64,000 bases of DNA from Methanothermococcus thermolithotrophicus DSM 2095 (GCF_946463545.1 NZ_OX296583.1:781035-845034); one strand, 5' to 3'. Positions 36,276 through 46,416 are shown, counted from the first letter of the stretch. Made by a program: numbers and translations. Notes: generated from the letters alone by a model not told the origin.

Positions 36276-37505
36276 ATGACTGCAGCAGAATTAAATTCAA
36301 TAGCAGATGCATTAACAAGTTTAGTAACTGCGGGCGATGTATTCTTCCTTGTTGTCATGGGAGTCCTCGTTTTCATGATGCAATGGGGCTTTGCAATGCT
36401 CGAAGGAGGACAGGTTAGGAAGAAAAATGTTAACAATGTTATGATGAAAAACATGGTTGATTGGTTGATTGGCTGTGTTTCATGGTTATTTATTGGTGGT
36501 GTTTTAGCAGTTTCAATAAATCCTGCTGATTTCATAAGTTGGTGGAGTAAAATATTTAGTGCAACACCGTTCCTAGTAGATAATGGTATTGAATTAGCAA
36601 ACTGGTTCTTTGGACTGGTATTCGCAGCAACAGCAGCTACAATAGTTTCAGGAGGTGTTGCAGAGAGAATAAAATTCGGTGCATATGTGTTAATATCCAT
36701 TGTAATAACAGCGTTATTATATCCTTTCTTCGTATACTTGGGTCCATGGGGTGCAGGTATCGTTTCATGGCATGATTACGCTGGAAGTTTAATAGTTCAT
36801 GCCCTTGGTGGATTCTTAGCACTAGGAGCTATTGCAGCATTGGGTCCAAGGGTTGGAAGATTTATGAATGGTAAATCAGTACCAATTTTAGGGCACAACA
36901 TACCAATGGCAGTATTTGGGGCATTGGCTCTAGCAATTGGATGGTACGGATTCAACGTAGGTAGTTCACTGGCGTTAGGGGATGTTTCAGGCCTTGTATG
37001 TGCTACAACAACACTTGCTATGGCAGGTGGAGGTATTGGGGCATTGTTAATGTCTAAAAAAGATGTATTATTTACTGCCAACGGTTTAGTTGCCGGGCTT
37101 GTTGCCATCTGTGCAGGTACAGATATAGTTAGCCCAGTAGGAGCTCTTATTATAGGTATCATAGCAGGAGCTCAGGTTCCTATAGTTTATAGATTATTAG
37201 AAAAAATGAAACTCGACGATGTCTGTGGGGTGGTGCCTGTCCATGGAACCGCAGGTGTTACTGGTGCAATATTGGCAGGTATTTTCGGAATGACCGCGTT
37301 TGGTGGAACAGGAGATGTAAGTCTTATGGAACAGATAATAGCATCAGTATTTGTTATTGTCTACGGAACAAGTCTAGGATATGTGTTAGGTAAGGTAGTA
37401 GGAATATTCACCGGCGGTCTTAGAGTATCCGAAGAGGATGAGAAAATTGGGCTCGATTTGGCAGAACACAAACTCTCAGCATACCCTGAGGAAGAAAGAG
37501 TTTAA
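36276..37505 (+). CDS. amtB: ammonium transporter Amt (second copy)
   Basis: 409 aa with about 11 helices. It has a longer N-terminus than the first copy, ending in a helix with MMQWGFAMLEGGQVRKKN. Pore histidine regions HDYAGSLIVHALGG and VPVHGTAGVTGA, GGVAERIK and AIGWYGFNVGSS are present. The C-terminal tail GLRVSEEDEKIGLDLAEHKLSAYPEEERV is the GlnK contact. It is more like canonical Amt with the long first helix than copy one, so the two pairs may differ in affinity or GlnK partner. Confidence 0.96.
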   Translation: MTAAELNSIADALTSLVTAGDVFFLVVMGVLVFMMQWGFAMLEGGQVRKKNVNNVMMKNMVDWLIGCVSWLFIGGVLAVSINPADFISWWSKIFSATPFLVDNGIELANWFFGLVFAATAATIVSGGVAERIKFGAYVLISIVITALLYPFFVYLGPWGAGIVSWHDYAGSLIVHALGGFLALGAIAALGPRVGRFMNGKSVPILGHNIPMAVFGALALAIGWYGFNVGSSLALGDVSGLVCATTTLAMAGGGIGALLMSKKDVLFTANGLVAGLVAICAGTDIVSPVGALIIGIIAGAQVPIVYRLLEKMKLDDVCGVVPVHGTAGVTGAILAGIFGMTAFGGTGDVSLMEQIIASVFVIVYGTSLGYVLGKVVGIFTGGLRVSEEDEKIGLDLAEHKLSAYPEEERV

Positions 37506-37676
37506 ATACCCTTTATAATTACTTAATTATTTTTTCTTTTCCATTTTTTTAATTTAAAGGAAATTTATGCCATTTGAATTATTTATTTAATTATGAGGTA
37601 TATATTGGACCCGTTTTTAATTTTATAATATATGTTATAGTATATTGTATCGTCTTTTAGGTATTTAGGGGATATA

Positions 37677-37997
37677 ATGTCCAGTTTTAGTAAAAGATGC
37701 TACAATCTCGTTAAAAAGATTCCAAGAGGATATGTAACCACATATAAAGAGATTGCGGAGATATTGGGAACTAAAGGATATAGGGCAGTTGGAATGGTAT
37801 TAAATAAGAATCCAAGTATTCCAGAAATCCCATGTCACAGAGTTGTTAAATCAAATGGTGAAGTTGGAGGATATGCCAAAGGAATAGAAAAGAAAATAGA
37901 GCTCTTAGAGAGCGAAGGAATACCAATTAAAGATAAAAAAATAATTAATTTTGAAAAATATTTTTTTAGATTTGATAGATCTAAAACCAAAACCTAA
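37677..37997 (+). CDS. ogt: methylated-DNA-protein cysteine methyltransferase (single-domain)
   Basis: 106 aa. Only the catalytic domain is present: helix-turn-helix with VTTYKEIAEILGTKGYRAVG and the acceptor motif PCHRV near residues 58-62. It repairs O6-alkylguanine by irreversible transfer to the Cys. It lacks the N-terminal RNase-H-like domain of longer Ogt proteins, but because the Cys is present it is not an alkyltransferase-like (ATL) protein. GGGGATATA precedes the ATG. It ends 51 bp before the GXGXG gene. Confidence 0.88.
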   Translation: MSSFSKRCYNLVKKIPRGYVTTYKEIAEILGTKGYRAVGMVLNKNPSIPEIPCHRVVKSNGEVGGYAKGIEKKIELLESEGIPIKDKKIINFEKYFFRFDRSKTKT

Positions 37998-38048
37998 TGA
38001 ATTTATATTTTTAAACATATATTTTTTAGTTGTATATTTGGTGATACT

Positions 38049-39002
38049 ATGGTTTTTGGATTATTTAAATCAAAGAAAAAATCTATCGATGATTTTTTAA
38101 AAAATAATGAAAATAATGTTCTAAAATTGGAACTAAATAAACCGCTGGACTGTATATGTGATTTTACGTATGATTTTGTTTGGCAAAGTAATTTTGACTA
38201 CAACCAAGAAGTTGTAGATGGCGTAACTTATAAAGGTTTAGTTGAGCATTTAAAAAACAAAGGAATAGTGTATATCAAGGGAAATATTGGCCATAGATTT
38301 TGCAGCTCTATGGGGGCAGATTTAAAATATTTTGGGGGAGATGGTGGAAAACTCAATGTTGGAATAGTAATTGTTGATGGAGATATTGATACAAGGTTTG
38401 GAATAAGCATGGTTTCAGGAACTGTCTATGTAAATGAGAAAAACAAGGTAAAAGAACCAATGGGAAATGTTATTGAAGTTGAAAGCGATATAAAAGGCTA
38501 TAAAAAATTTGTATCCATTACCGAATTTGTTGAAGGAAGATATAGCCAGGAAAAGCTCTTAAAACCAAATAAATTTAACAAAAGTGATTATAAATTAGTT
38601 TTAAATGATAAAATTGTCAGGGACACAGTCGGAGCTCGGTTGGAAAAAGATGCAACAATAGAAATAAATGGAAATACGGATTTAAGCACAGGAATACTGA
38701 TGAAAAAAGGAACAATTGTTGTAAATGGGGACGCAGGGAAAAATACTGGAGCAGTTTTAAACGGCGGGACTGTTGTAATAAATGGAAATACTGGAGACTT
38801 TACAGCATTCGAAATGAAAAAAGGAATTATAATTGTTGATGGAGATGCAGGGAAGTTTTTAGGTGCAAGGAGGAAAGGAGGAATAATTTATGCAAGGGAA
38901 GGTTCACCAACACCGCCAACTAAAAAGTATCCATTGGATGGTAAAGATAAAGAGTTTTTAAACAGTTTTGGTTTTGTGGGAGAATTTTATAAGTTTAAAT
39001 AA
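38049..39002 (+). CDS. GXGXG beta-solenoid protein (FwdC/GltB-C-like)
   Basis: 317 aa. Repeated glycine-rich solenoid turns ([37 protein letters not shown]; then from about residue 200 [21 protein letters not shown] and [16 protein letters not shown]). This fold occurs in FwdC/FmdC of formylmethanofuran dehydrogenase and at the C-terminus of glutamate synthase. Here it is a stand-alone protein with two solenoid halves and no catalytic partner beside it, so its role is open. GGTGATACT precedes the ATG. The 191-bp gap after it is AT-rich and empty. Confidence 0.7.
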   Translation: MVFGLFKSKKKSIDDFLKNNENNVLKLELNKPLDCICDFTYDFVWQSNFDYNQEVVDGVTYKGLVEHLKNKGIVYIKGNIGHRFCSSMGADLKYFGGDGGKLNVGIVIVDGDIDTRFGISMVSGTVYVNEKNKVKEPMGNVIEVESDIKGYKKFVSITEFVEGRYSQEKLLKPNKFNKSDYKLVLNDKIVRDTVGARLEKDATIEINGNTDLSTGILMKKGTIVVNGDAGKNTGAVLNGGTVVINGNTGDFTAFEMKKGIIIVDGDAGKFLGARRKGGIIYAREGSPTPPTKKYPLDGKDKEFLNSFGFVGEFYKFK

Positions 39003-39193
39003 ATGTTGGAATTTTATTCCCCCTTATCTATTTTCGCCCAATTACATATTTGAATTGATAAATTAATTTTGGAAGTAAAAAGTAATCTCTTGTAGGGTTA
39101 AACTGCCCCATTTTAGAAAAAAATACACTAAAAATAGTACATTATTTATATTTCGATTATAACGTCTTGTAAAGTTATACAACTAAAATAATA

Positions 39194-39267
39194 AGCCTCG
39201 GGCGGGGTTTGAACCCGCGACCTTCTGCTTACCAAGCAGACGCTCTACCAGGCTGAGCCACCGAGGC
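39194..39267 (-). tRNA. tRNA-Thr (GGT)
   Basis: Read on the minus strand: acceptor GCCTCGG/CCGAGGC, D-stem GCTC/GAGC, anticodon stem TCTGC/GCAGA around loop TTGGTAA (anticodon GGT), T-arm GCGGG-TTCAAAC-CCCGC, discriminator U. CCA is not encoded. No intron. Confidence 0.95.
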
Positions 39268-39294
39268 GCTTCTATACTTAAATTTGTAAACAGA

Positions 39295-39325
39295 TATATA
39301 TAGTTTTCGGCGAAAAGTTTATATA
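39295..39325. promoter_or_regulatory. mirrored bidirectional tRNA promoter
   Basis: The plus strand has CGAAAAGTTTATATA (39311-39325) and the minus strand CGAAAACTATATATA (39309-39295). These are two BRE-plus-TATA elements back to back, one base apart. They drive tRNA-Gln to the right and tRNA-Thr to the left, each starting roughly 25 bases away. Confidence 0.85.
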
Positions 39326-39366
39326 TTAGAACGGTAGTATTAGAGTGTGGTAAAACCTGTGATTGA

Positions 39367-39442
39367 AGCCCGGTGGTGTAGCGGCCAATCATCCGAGGCT
39401 TTGGACCTTGGGACTGCGGTTCGAATCCGCACCGGGCTACCA
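39367..39442 (+). tRNA. tRNA-Gln (TTG)
   Basis: Acceptor AGCCCGG/CCGGGCT, then U8 and G9; anticodon stem CGAGG/CCTTG (one G-U) around loop CTTTGGA (anticodon TTG); T-arm TGCGG-TTCGAAT-CCGCA; discriminator A and an encoded CCA (39440-39442). The D-stem is weak, as usual for archaeal tRNA-Gln. No intron. Confidence 0.93.
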
Positions 39443-39528
39443 TTTTTATTTTAGGCATGTTAATCCATAAATTTAAATAAATGATTAATTAGTTTAATTA
39501 TTTAATTATTAAATTAATGGTGAGTTTT

Positions 39529-40191
39529 GTGAATATTGCAATAGTTTCCGAAGGAAAATACGGGAATAGGGCCTATGAGGTCATAGGTAAAAAATACAAC
39601 TGTGATTTTATTAAAATTAAATATTCTGGAGAATTCGAAGATATTGAAATCGATAAAAATCAACTAAAAGAACTTGAAAAATACGATTTATTTATAACCT
39701 ACACCATTAATCCAGATTTGACATATGAACTTGTATATCAAATCAGCAAAATAAATAAAAATGCCTTTGTTATCGTTGGAGCATGGAATGGGGAAGGGTT
39801 TAAAAATCAATTGGAGAGTTTTGGCAATGCTTTTTGCCCAGATTTAATGTGTGAGATTGATGAAGAAGTTTTAAAGGATTATGTTGAAAAATATCCTCAA
39901 TTTAAGGAGTTCTTGAAATATTTCGGAAGGCCGAAGGTTAAAATTTATTTAGAAGATAACAAAATTAAGGATATTGAAGTGTTAAGTGAGAGCCCTTGTG
40001 GTTCAACCTCTGAAACTTTAAAGGAATTTGTTGGAAAGGAATTTAATGAAAATACCTTAACTGATATTGGTTTGAGGGTTCAGCACTTTTGTAGGGCTGG
40101 AAAGTTAAGGGTTTTCGTTGAAAAGGAGTGTAAAAAAACTAAGGCAGGGAAAATTCTGGTGGACGCAGTTAAGAAAGGTTTAGTACAATAA
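39529..40191 (+). CDS. DUF166 family protein
   Basis: 220 aa. A Rossmann-like N-terminus (NIAIVSEGKYGNRAYEVIGKKY) precedes a Cys-containing C-terminal half (FCPDLMCEID, ESPCGSTSETL, VQHFCRAGKLR). The DUF166 family occurs in methanogens and a few other archaea; the conserved cysteines suggest metal or cluster binding, but function is unknown. The GTG at 39529, preceded by GGTGAGTTTT, is a better start than the ATG at 39517, which overlaps that site. It is convergent with priS, two bases apart. Confidence 0.7.
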   Translation: MNIAIVSEGKYGNRAYEVIGKKYNCDFIKIKYSGEFEDIEIDKNQLKELEKYDLFITYTINPDLTYELVYQISKINKNAFVIVGAWNGEGFKNQLESFGNAFCPDLMCEIDEEVLKDYVEKYPQFKEFLKYFGRPKVKIYLEDNKIKDIEVLSESPCGSTSETLKEFVGKEFNENTLTDIGLRVQHFCRAGKLRVFVEKECKKTKAGKILVDAVKKGLVQ

Positions 40192-40193
40192 AA

Positions 40194-41270
40194 TCATTCA
40201 ACAATTTCAAAATCCACATTATGCCCAAATAAAAACAACAAAAAACTTGCAGGAATCTCGGAGCTCCGGTGGTCATAAATTTCATTTTTTATTCTTAAAG
40301 AATCAATTTTTTGATTTATTTTAACAGTATAGAATTTTTTATTTAATTTAGAAAATACTGCATGATCAAGAGGATCAAAATGTTCCAAGGAGTTATATTT
40401 TATTTCTTTAACTATAAATCCTGTATAGCCATGCAATGAGCCTATAACCCTCAGTAGTCTTATATCGTCGTCCATAACTTTTTCATCTAATTCAAGCCTA
40501 TTTTTCGTTTCTTCGATAATGGATAGGATTTTTTCCTTATTTTTTCTTTTGTCAATTATACTCTTCCAGTTTGATGTTTTTTCAAACTGTCTTATACCTA
40601 TTTTATTTTTTTCAAAATGTTTTAAAAATCTTCTCTTCCATCCGCTACCTACATAGTTTAAATTTAAATTCTTGCCAAGTATGTACTCTATAAAAAATCT
40701 TCTTTGGGGTTTGTCCCATTTTTCTATTCTTTCCCTTAATTCTAAATCCTGTGGTTTTATATAAATGTGGTATCCCCTATTTCCACTAAATACTATTTTT
40801 ATGTCTTTATCGGATAGTCCAAAATCTGGAAAAAGGAACTCTTCTGCCAGTATATGGACTTGATTTTTTGCCACATCTAAACATTCCTCACATATCCACT
40901 CATCGTCATGGTCGCATCCTTCAGTTTTATGGACATCTATATCAAAAGCCACTTCTCTCCTAAATATTTTCTTTTTAGCAGCTCCCCCTGGTGAATTGGG
41001 GTATTCCATATATGAAAGTGATTTATATAGATGAAATGGAGCATTTTTTAGAACCCATTTAAGATATTCTACTTCTGTTTCAAAGGATAGGTTTCTATTA
41101 TCTACCTTCTTTGTATATCCGTATCCAATTTCCTTGTGGGGAATATCATCAGGGATTTCAAGCCACTTTCTTTTAATAGAGTAAATATAGTATTGTTTAT
41201 ACAGGTTTTTTATTTCATCCATTATTATGTTTCCATAGGGGTTTGTGTCTGTGTAGTGTTCAACTACCAT
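40194..41270 (-). CDS. priS: DNA primase small (catalytic) subunit
   Basis: 358 aa archaeo-eukaryotic primase. Catalytic acidic motif FDIDVHKTEGC (about 109-119), a zinc-binding cluster CDHDDEWICEEC just after it, SGNRGYHIYI (about 160-169) with the nucleotide-binding His, and a late acidic motif (FDPLDHAV). With PriL it starts DNA strands. The start is uncertain: ATG 41270 has a weak GTGGAATT site, and ATG 41222 (MDEIKNLYKQYY) would remove 16 residues and give the usual N-terminus. PriL is not adjacent. Confidence 0.92.
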   Translation of the reverse strand: MVVEHYTDTNPYGNIIMDEIKNLYKQYYIYSIKRKWLEIPDDIPHKEIGYGYTKKVDNRNLSFETEVEYLKWVLKNAPFHLYKSLSYMEYPNSPGGAAKKKIFRREVAFDIDVHKTEGCDHDDEWICEECLDVAKNQVHILAEEFLFPDFGLSDKDIKIVFSGNRGYHIYIKPQDLELRERIEKWDKPQRRFFIEYILGKNLNLNYVGSGWKRRFLKHFEKNKIGIRQFEKTSNWKSIIDKRKNKEKILSIIEETKNRLELDEKVMDDDIRLLRVIGSLHGYTGFIVKEIKYNSLEHFDPLDHAVFSKLNKKFYTVKINQKIDSLRIKNEIYDHRSSEIPASFLLFLFGHNVDFEIVE

Positions 41271-41496
41271 AATTCCACTACATTGGTTTGTTGTTTGTTA
41301 AATTAATTAAAATAAATCTCTTTTAACAGGAGGTAAATTCTTAAATAAAAAAGAACGTACTATGCTATTGATTTAAAATATTTTTTATTTGTTGTTAGTA
41401 GATATATTTCTTACTAATAATTAAATTTTTGCAATGTAATCCAAAGGCAAATAATATGATAATAATTATGCAGTATGATGGTTTAAAGGTGGAACT

Positions 41497-42495
41497 GTGA
41501 TTTTAGGCATTGATATCGGAGGAGCAAACACAAAAATTACTGAAATAGATGATAATGGTGATTTTAAAGTTCATCACATGTATTTTCCAATGTGGAGAAA
41601 CAGTAATAAGTTAGCAGAAGTTTTAAAAACATATGGCAAAGGTGGTGAGGATATAGCCCTTGTAATGACTGCAGAACTTGCAGATGCATATGAAACCAAA
41701 AAGCAAGGTGTAGATGAAATTTTAAAAGCTGTTGAAGATGCGTTTGATGGAGATATTTACGTTTTTGATGTTGATGGGAACTTTTTAACAACTGAAGAAT
41801 CCAGAGAAAACTATTTAAAAGTTTCAGCTTCAAACTGGCGCGCAACTGCTGAATTCGTCTCTAAAAATATATCAAACAACTGTATTCTTGTGGACATGGG
41901 TTCAACAACTACGGATATAATTCCAATTAAAGACGGGAGAGCTCTGGCAACTAAGACTGATTTAGACAGACTTATGAACAACGAACTGGTTTATGTTGGT
42001 ACTTTAAGAACTCCACTTTCGTTCCTATCCAATAAGGTTTCATTTAGGGAAAAAGAAACAAATGTTTCTTCAGAATATTTTGCAATAACTGCAGACATTT
42101 CGGTGGTTTTAGATAAAATAAAACCTGAACAATACACCTGTGATACACCGGATGGAAAATCAACAGATAAAAAAAGCTGTATGGTTAGACTGTCCAGGGT
42201 TCTATGCGGGGATTTAGAAATGATGAATGAAGAGGAAGTTTTAACAATTGCTGATCAATTTTATAACAAACTGACGAATCTTATAAAACAGAACGTCGAT
42301 AAAGTTGCAGAAAAATATGATTTAACTAATGCCACCGTAGTTGTTACAGGACTTGGAGAGGAAATATTAAAAGATGCTTTAAAGGATTATAACATAGTAT
42401 CAATTAAGGAAAAGTATGGAGAGGATGTCTCTTTAGCTACTCCAAGCTTTGCAGTTGGTATGCTGTTGAAGAGCGAACTTAATTCCGGGAAATAA
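41497..42495 (+). CDS. mfnF: methanofuran biosynthesis protein MfnF-like (actin-fold)
   Basis: 332 aa. Sugar-kinase/actin-like ATPase fold: ILGIDIGGANTKI phosphate-1 motif, SNNCILVDMGSTTTDIIPI phosphate-2, ATVVVTGLGEEIL adenosine motif. This is the family called H4MPT-linked C1 transfer protein; in M. jannaschii the homologue joins the furan and tyramine parts of methanofuran. The start is the GTG after GGTGGAACT. A cluster of cysteines (YTCDTPDGKSTDKKSCMVRLSRVLC, about 215-240) could bind metal. Single gene. Confidence 0.82.
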   Translation: MILGIDIGGANTKITEIDDNGDFKVHHMYFPMWRNSNKLAEVLKTYGKGGEDIALVMTAELADAYETKKQGVDEILKAVEDAFDGDIYVFDVDGNFLTTEESRENYLKVSASNWRATAEFVSKNISNNCILVDMGSTTTDIIPIKDGRALATKTDLDRLMNNELVYVGTLRTPLSFLSNKVSFREKETNVSSEYFAITADISVVLDKIKPEQYTCDTPDGKSTDKKSCMVRLSRVLCGDLEMMNEEEVLTIADQFYNKLTNLIKQNVDKVAEKYDLTNATVVVTGLGEEILKDALKDYNIVSIKEKYGEDVSLATPSFAVGMLLKSELNSGK

Positions 42496-42640
42496 TAAAA
42501 AAATGGATAATTAACCAACACATTTTTAAACTAAATGTTTAGTACAACACGATAATAAAGTTTATAATATGTTAGGGGTATTTACTTGAATATAATTGAT
42601 GCATATATTATGATATTAATCCAATCATAATGGTGAAAAC

Positions 42641-43837
42641 ATGGAAAAAGAAAAAATAGCAGTTTTAGCATACAGTGGTGGGCTTGATACAAGCTGTTGT
42701 TTGAAGTTATTAGAAGATGAGTACGATTATAAGGTAGTTTCAGTTTGCGTTGATGTTGGACAGCCAGAGGAAGAATTAAAGGAACCAGAAGAAAAGGCTA
42801 AGAAATTTGGGGTTTTAGAACATTACACAATTGATGCAAAAGAAGAATTTGCAAAGGATTATGTGTTTAGGGCCATTAAGGCAAATGCACTTTATGAAGG
42901 TTATCCACTTTCCACAAGTTTGGCAAGACCTTTAATTGCATTAAAGATTGTGGAGTTGGCAAAAAAACTAAATGCAGAGGCAATAGCACACGGATGTACT
43001 GGAAAGGGTAATGATCAATTTAGGTTTGAAACAATAATGAGAGCAAAAGCCCCGGATATTAAGGTAATAGCTCCAATTAGGGATTTAAACTTAACAAGAA
43101 ACGAAGAAATTGAATATGCAAAAAAGAAAGGAATCCCAATCCCAACAGAGAGTAAATCATTCAGTATTGATGAAAACCTTTGGGGAAGAAGTATTGAAGG
43201 CGGGATTTTAGAAGATCCAATGACAGAAACTCCTGAAGAAGCATTTGCATGGACCGTAAGTCCGAAAGAAGCAAAAGATGAAGAAGAAGTTGTTGAAGTA
43301 GAGTTTGAAAATGGTGTTCCAATTGCAATAAATGGGGAAAAATTAGATCCTGTAAGTTTGATTAAAAAGGCAAATGAAATAGCAGGAAGAAACAGCGTAG
43401 GTAGAATTGATATAATCGAAGATAGAATCTTAGGATTAAAATCAAGAGAAAACTACGAATGTCCTGGAGCTGTTTTATTAATAACTGCACATAAAGCTCT
43501 TGAACAACTTGTACTTACAAGGGAAGAAATTAAATTTAAAGAAATTGTTGATGCAATGTATGGGGATTTAATCTACAAAGGATTATGGCATGAACCATTA
43601 AGAGAAGACTTAGATGCCTTTATAGACAAAACACAGGAAAGAGTAGCTGGAAAAGTTAGATTGAAGTTGTACAAAGGTTCAATTAGAGTCATAGGAAGAG
43701 AAAGTCCTTATGCACTATACAGTCAAGAGCTCGTATCATTTGAAGATAAAGAAATGGATCAAAGAGAAATTGTTGGAATGGTTAAATTCCATGGGTTACA
43801 GGCAGCACTTTATGAGCAGGTTAAGAACAAAAAATAA
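42641..43837 (+). CDS. argG: argininosuccinate synthase
   Basis: 398 aa. ATP-pyrophosphatase motif [12 protein letters not shown] near residues 9-20, then [26 protein letters not shown], and citrulline/aspartate-binding [17 protein letters not shown]. It joins citrulline and aspartate in arginine synthesis. GGTGAAAAC precedes the ATG. It ends in T-rich sequence. It is not clustered with argB. Confidence 0.97.
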   Translation: MEKEKIAVLAYSGGLDTSCCLKLLEDEYDYKVVSVCVDVGQPEEELKEPEEKAKKFGVLEHYTIDAKEEFAKDYVFRAIKANALYEGYPLSTSLARPLIALKIVELAKKLNAEAIAHGCTGKGNDQFRFETIMRAKAPDIKVIAPIRDLNLTRNEEIEYAKKKGIPIPTESKSFSIDENLWGRSIEGGILEDPMTETPEEAFAWTVSPKEAKDEEEVVEVEFENGVPIAINGEKLDPVSLIKKANEIAGRNSVGRIDIIEDRILGLKSRENYECPGAVLLITAHKALEQLVLTREEIKFKEIVDAMYGDLIYKGLWHEPLREDLDAFIDKTQERVAGKVRLKLYKGSIRVIGRESPYALYSQELVSFEDKEMDQREIVGMVKFHGLQAALYEQVKNKK

Positions 43838-43946
43838 TACAGATAATACAAAATTTTTTTTCTTTTACAAAATACGTGTGTAGATATGCTTTCTTTTTGG
43901 GCCAATTGTCATTTCTTTTTTAATTTTTAATTACTGGGGGGAGATT

Positions 43947-44306
43947 ATGGGTATTTTTAATTCAAAACAAAAGGTTTTAAAATATGATCGGGAAAGGGTT
44001 ATTAAAATAAGTAATGAATTATTTCCAGATGAATTATGTGAAAGATGTGGACGATGCTGTATTGTTCATGTTTTTAATTCCGGAGACTCTGAAAAGCCCC
44101 AAATAATTTACTGCACACATTTGGATAAGGAAACTAAACTTTGCAAAATATACAAAGATAGATTTAAAAAAGAAGACGAATGTCTTACAGTCATGGAGGC
44201 CATAATGGTTAGTGCACTACCTAAGGACTGTCCTTATGTTAAGAATCTTAAAAACTACGAGGAACCCAAATTTTACAACATAGTACGAAATTTAGATATG
44301 TGGTAA
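43947..44306 (+). CDS. YkgJ-type cysteine-cluster protein
   Basis: 119 aa. CERCGRCCIVHV near residues 33-44, CTHLDKETKLCKIYKDRF near 67-84 and late DECLTV and KDCPYV. This is the YkgJ/UPF0153 pattern, thought to bind zinc or an iron-sulfur cluster. Function unknown. GGGGGGAGATT precedes the ATG. The 269-bp gap after it is AT-rich, with no feature I can support. Confidence 0.75.
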   Translation: MGIFNSKQKVLKYDRERVIKISNELFPDELCERCGRCCIVHVFNSGDSEKPQIIYCTHLDKETKLCKIYKDRFKKEDECLTVMEAIMVSALPKDCPYVKNLKNYEEPKFYNIVRNLDMW

Positions 44307-44575
44307 ATATTTTCTATTTTTCGAATTGCATATAACTAAAAATAGCTACAAAAATCGTGTATATGTATATGCACTATAAAAAAGCAATAGAAATGATTCC
44401 GATTATAAAATTAAAATTTTAATACCTTTAATATTTCTGGAGCTCTCAAATACGTGTTTTGAAAATGCCAATAGCATTTCACTATATACCTATATATTCA
44501 AGACCTTACAAAAAAATCGTTAACTTAAGAATTTAGGAACATTTATAAAATAAATAATGAGAGAATAGAGAATAA

Positions 44576-44797
44576 TTATATTCTTTCAGCAAATGCAAAT
44601 TTTTCTTTTACTGAAGTAACTTTAATGTTTATTGTTTCACCCTTGGTAGCGTTAGGGACGAATATAACAAATCCATCGAGTCTAGCTATTCCGTCTCCCC
44701 CCCTACCGACATCTTCAACAGTTACTTGGTATTCTTTCCCTTGTTCTACAGGGATATTTCTTCTTGTATTTCTTTCAGTTCTTCCAAATGTATTCAT
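44576..44797 (-). CDS. TRAM-domain RNA-binding protein
   Basis: 73 aa, a single TRAM domain: VEQGKEYQVTVEDVGRGGDGIARLDGFVIFVPNATKGE, five predicted beta strands. Small archaeal TRAM proteins act as RNA chaperones with cold-shock-like roles. A basic N-terminus (RTERNTRRN) precedes the domain. CTAGGTGAATAACT precedes the ATG. Divergent from queE. Confidence 0.88.
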   Translation of the reverse strand: MNTFGRTERNTRRNIPVEQGKEYQVTVEDVGRGGDGIARLDGFVIFVPNATKGETINIKVTSVKEKFAFAERI

Positions 44798-44954
44798 AGT
44801 TATTCACCTAGTATTAGAGAAGTTGCACCATATTTTGATGCTCATAAATAGTTGTATTCTAAGTATATAAACATATCTATTGTTCATTTTTTAAGAACTA
44901 AGTATAAATATTCGTTTCGTTTTTAATATAATGAATGTTAAAAGGAGGATTATG

Positions 44955-45683
44955 ATGATAAGAGAAGTATTTTCATCCATCATGGGTGAAGGAAAATTCA
45001 TAGGTAGAAGATTCATATTTGTTAGGTTTAAAGGTTGTCCTTTAGATTGTGTATACTGTGATGAAGCCAAAAAAGTAGAGGGAATATGTGAGGTAGAGAA
45101 TGTACCTGGAACCGGAAATTTTGAAGAGTGTCCAAACATAAATGAGGAGTTAATAAATGTTATAAATAGGTTAAAAACCCCTGATTTGTTTGCCGTGTCA
45201 TTCACTGGGGGGGAACCTTTACTTTATTCAGATGTAATAAAAGAATACTCTGAGCTCCTACATGATTTGGGTTATAAAACATTCTTAGAAAGTAACGGCA
45301 TGTATCCAGACAAGGTAAATTTTTTTGATTATGGTTCGATTGATATAAAACTCCCCGAACATTTTAAAAGTAAAGACGTAAATCAGTGGAGAGATTTATA
45401 TAAAAATGAGCTTAAAACAATAGAGAAACTCCACAACATGGGTTCTGATGTTTATGCAAAAATAGTTGTTATGGAAAAAACTCCAGAAAGCCTAGTTGAA
45501 GATATAGCAAAAGATTTATCTGATATAGGGGACATAACATTATGTATTCAGCCATTAACTCCTTACGGGACTGCCAAGGATGTTCCTTCACAAGAAAAAA
45601 TATTTAATATAATGTCTCTCTGTGGAAAGTATGTGGATGTGATGTGTACACCCCAAATCCATAAAATAATGGGGATATTATAG
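44955..45683 (+). CDS. queE: 7-carboxy-7-deazaguanine synthase
   Basis: 242 aa radical SAM enzyme of the short QueE core: GEGKFIGRRFIFVRFKGC, cluster motif CPLDCVYC, SFTGGEPLLY and SIDIKLPEH. It makes CDG, the precursor of archaeosine in tRNA. There is an insertion with two more cysteines (GICEVEN, FEECPNI) after the cluster. The second of two adjacent ATGs lies six bases after AGGAGG and is chosen. It stands alone; the rest of the archaeosine pathway is not in the window. Confidence 0.9.
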   Translation: MIREVFSSIMGEGKFIGRRFIFVRFKGCPLDCVYCDEAKKVEGICEVENVPGTGNFEECPNINEELINVINRLKTPDLFAVSFTGGEPLLYSDVIKEYSELLHDLGYKTFLESNGMYPDKVNFFDYGSIDIKLPEHFKSKDVNQWRDLYKNELKTIEKLHNMGSDVYAKIVVMEKTPESLVEDIAKDLSDIGDITLCIQPLTPYGTAKDVPSQEKIFNIMSLCGKYVDVMCTPQIHKIMGIL

Positions 45684-45798
45684 TCGTATGACAAAATATG
45701 GTATCGATTAGTCAAACAATCATAATAAGACTTAATCATAGTTTATCAAAATATAAAAATACTAGGAATGTATATTATTATGCTAAGATGGTGATAGT

Positions 45799-46416
45799 AT
45801 GAAGAAAGAGCTCATATTGAAAGTCCTCAAATTAAGGGATATGGGTTTTAGGGCAGGAGACATTGCGGATGAATTGAATGTTTCAGTAGATACTGCTCTT
45901 TACTTGGTTCTAAATGGGGAAAAGCTTTTAAAAGAATCTGAAAAACTCAAAGAAGAACATAAAGAAATAGATACATTTGTTGAATGGGACAATGTCAGAG
46001 CTTCATCAAGACGACTAAAAAATATATCCCAAATAATGTGCGATATGTTAAAAGATACTGAGTTTGACGGTATAGTAGGAATTTCTTCAGGAGGTATTCC
46101 TCTGGCCACTTTAATGTCTGATGAGATGGGAAAATATTTTGCAATATATGTGCCTAAAAAGCATATTCACACTGAACAAGAGAAAAGTACCGGGTTTATA
46201 GGTCAAAATTTCTCGAGCATTGAAAATAAAGATGTTGTTATTGTAGACGATGTTATAACTTCAGGTAACACTGTAAGGGAGACCGTAAAACATTTAAAGG
46301 GAATTGCAAACCCAAAAAAAGTTATAGTAATGGTTGATAAAAGTGGCATAAATGAAGTTGAAGGAGTTCCTGTAATCCCGCTATTTAGAATAGGTGTCGT
46401 TGAAATAAACAAATAA
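45799..46416 (+). CDS. gfcR: GfcR-type PRTase transcriptional regulator
   Basis: 205 aa. An N-terminal helix-turn-helix (about 10-35: [22 protein letters not shown]) is joined to an orotate-PRTase-like domain with [14 protein letters not shown] and the PRPP motif [17 protein letters not shown] (about 147-163). The family was annotated as PyrE-like, but in haloarchaea GfcR regulates sugar-pathway genes; the targets in a methanogen are unknown. GATGGTGATAGT precedes the ATG. Not clustered with pyrimidine genes. Confidence 0.83.
   Translation: MKKELILKVLKLRDMGFRAGDIADELNVSVDTALYLVLNGEKLLKESEKLKEEHKEIDTFVEWDNVRASSRRLKNISQIMCDMLKDTEFDGIVGISSGGIPLATLMSDEMGKYFAIYVPKKHIHTEQEKSTGFIGQNFSSIENKDVVIVDDVITSGNTVRETVKHLKGIANPKKVIVMVDKSGINEVEGVPVIPLFRIGVVEINK

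Noticed and set aside
39367-39442. tRNA-Gln with an 8-bp acceptor stem
   Set aside because: Placing the first base at 39367 gives a normal 7-bp stem, U8 and an encoded CCA. The apparent extra pair came from starting one base late.
39183-39458. 91-codon minus-strand open frame
   Set aside because: It runs across both tRNA genes and their promoter, and is an artefact of structured RNA sequence.
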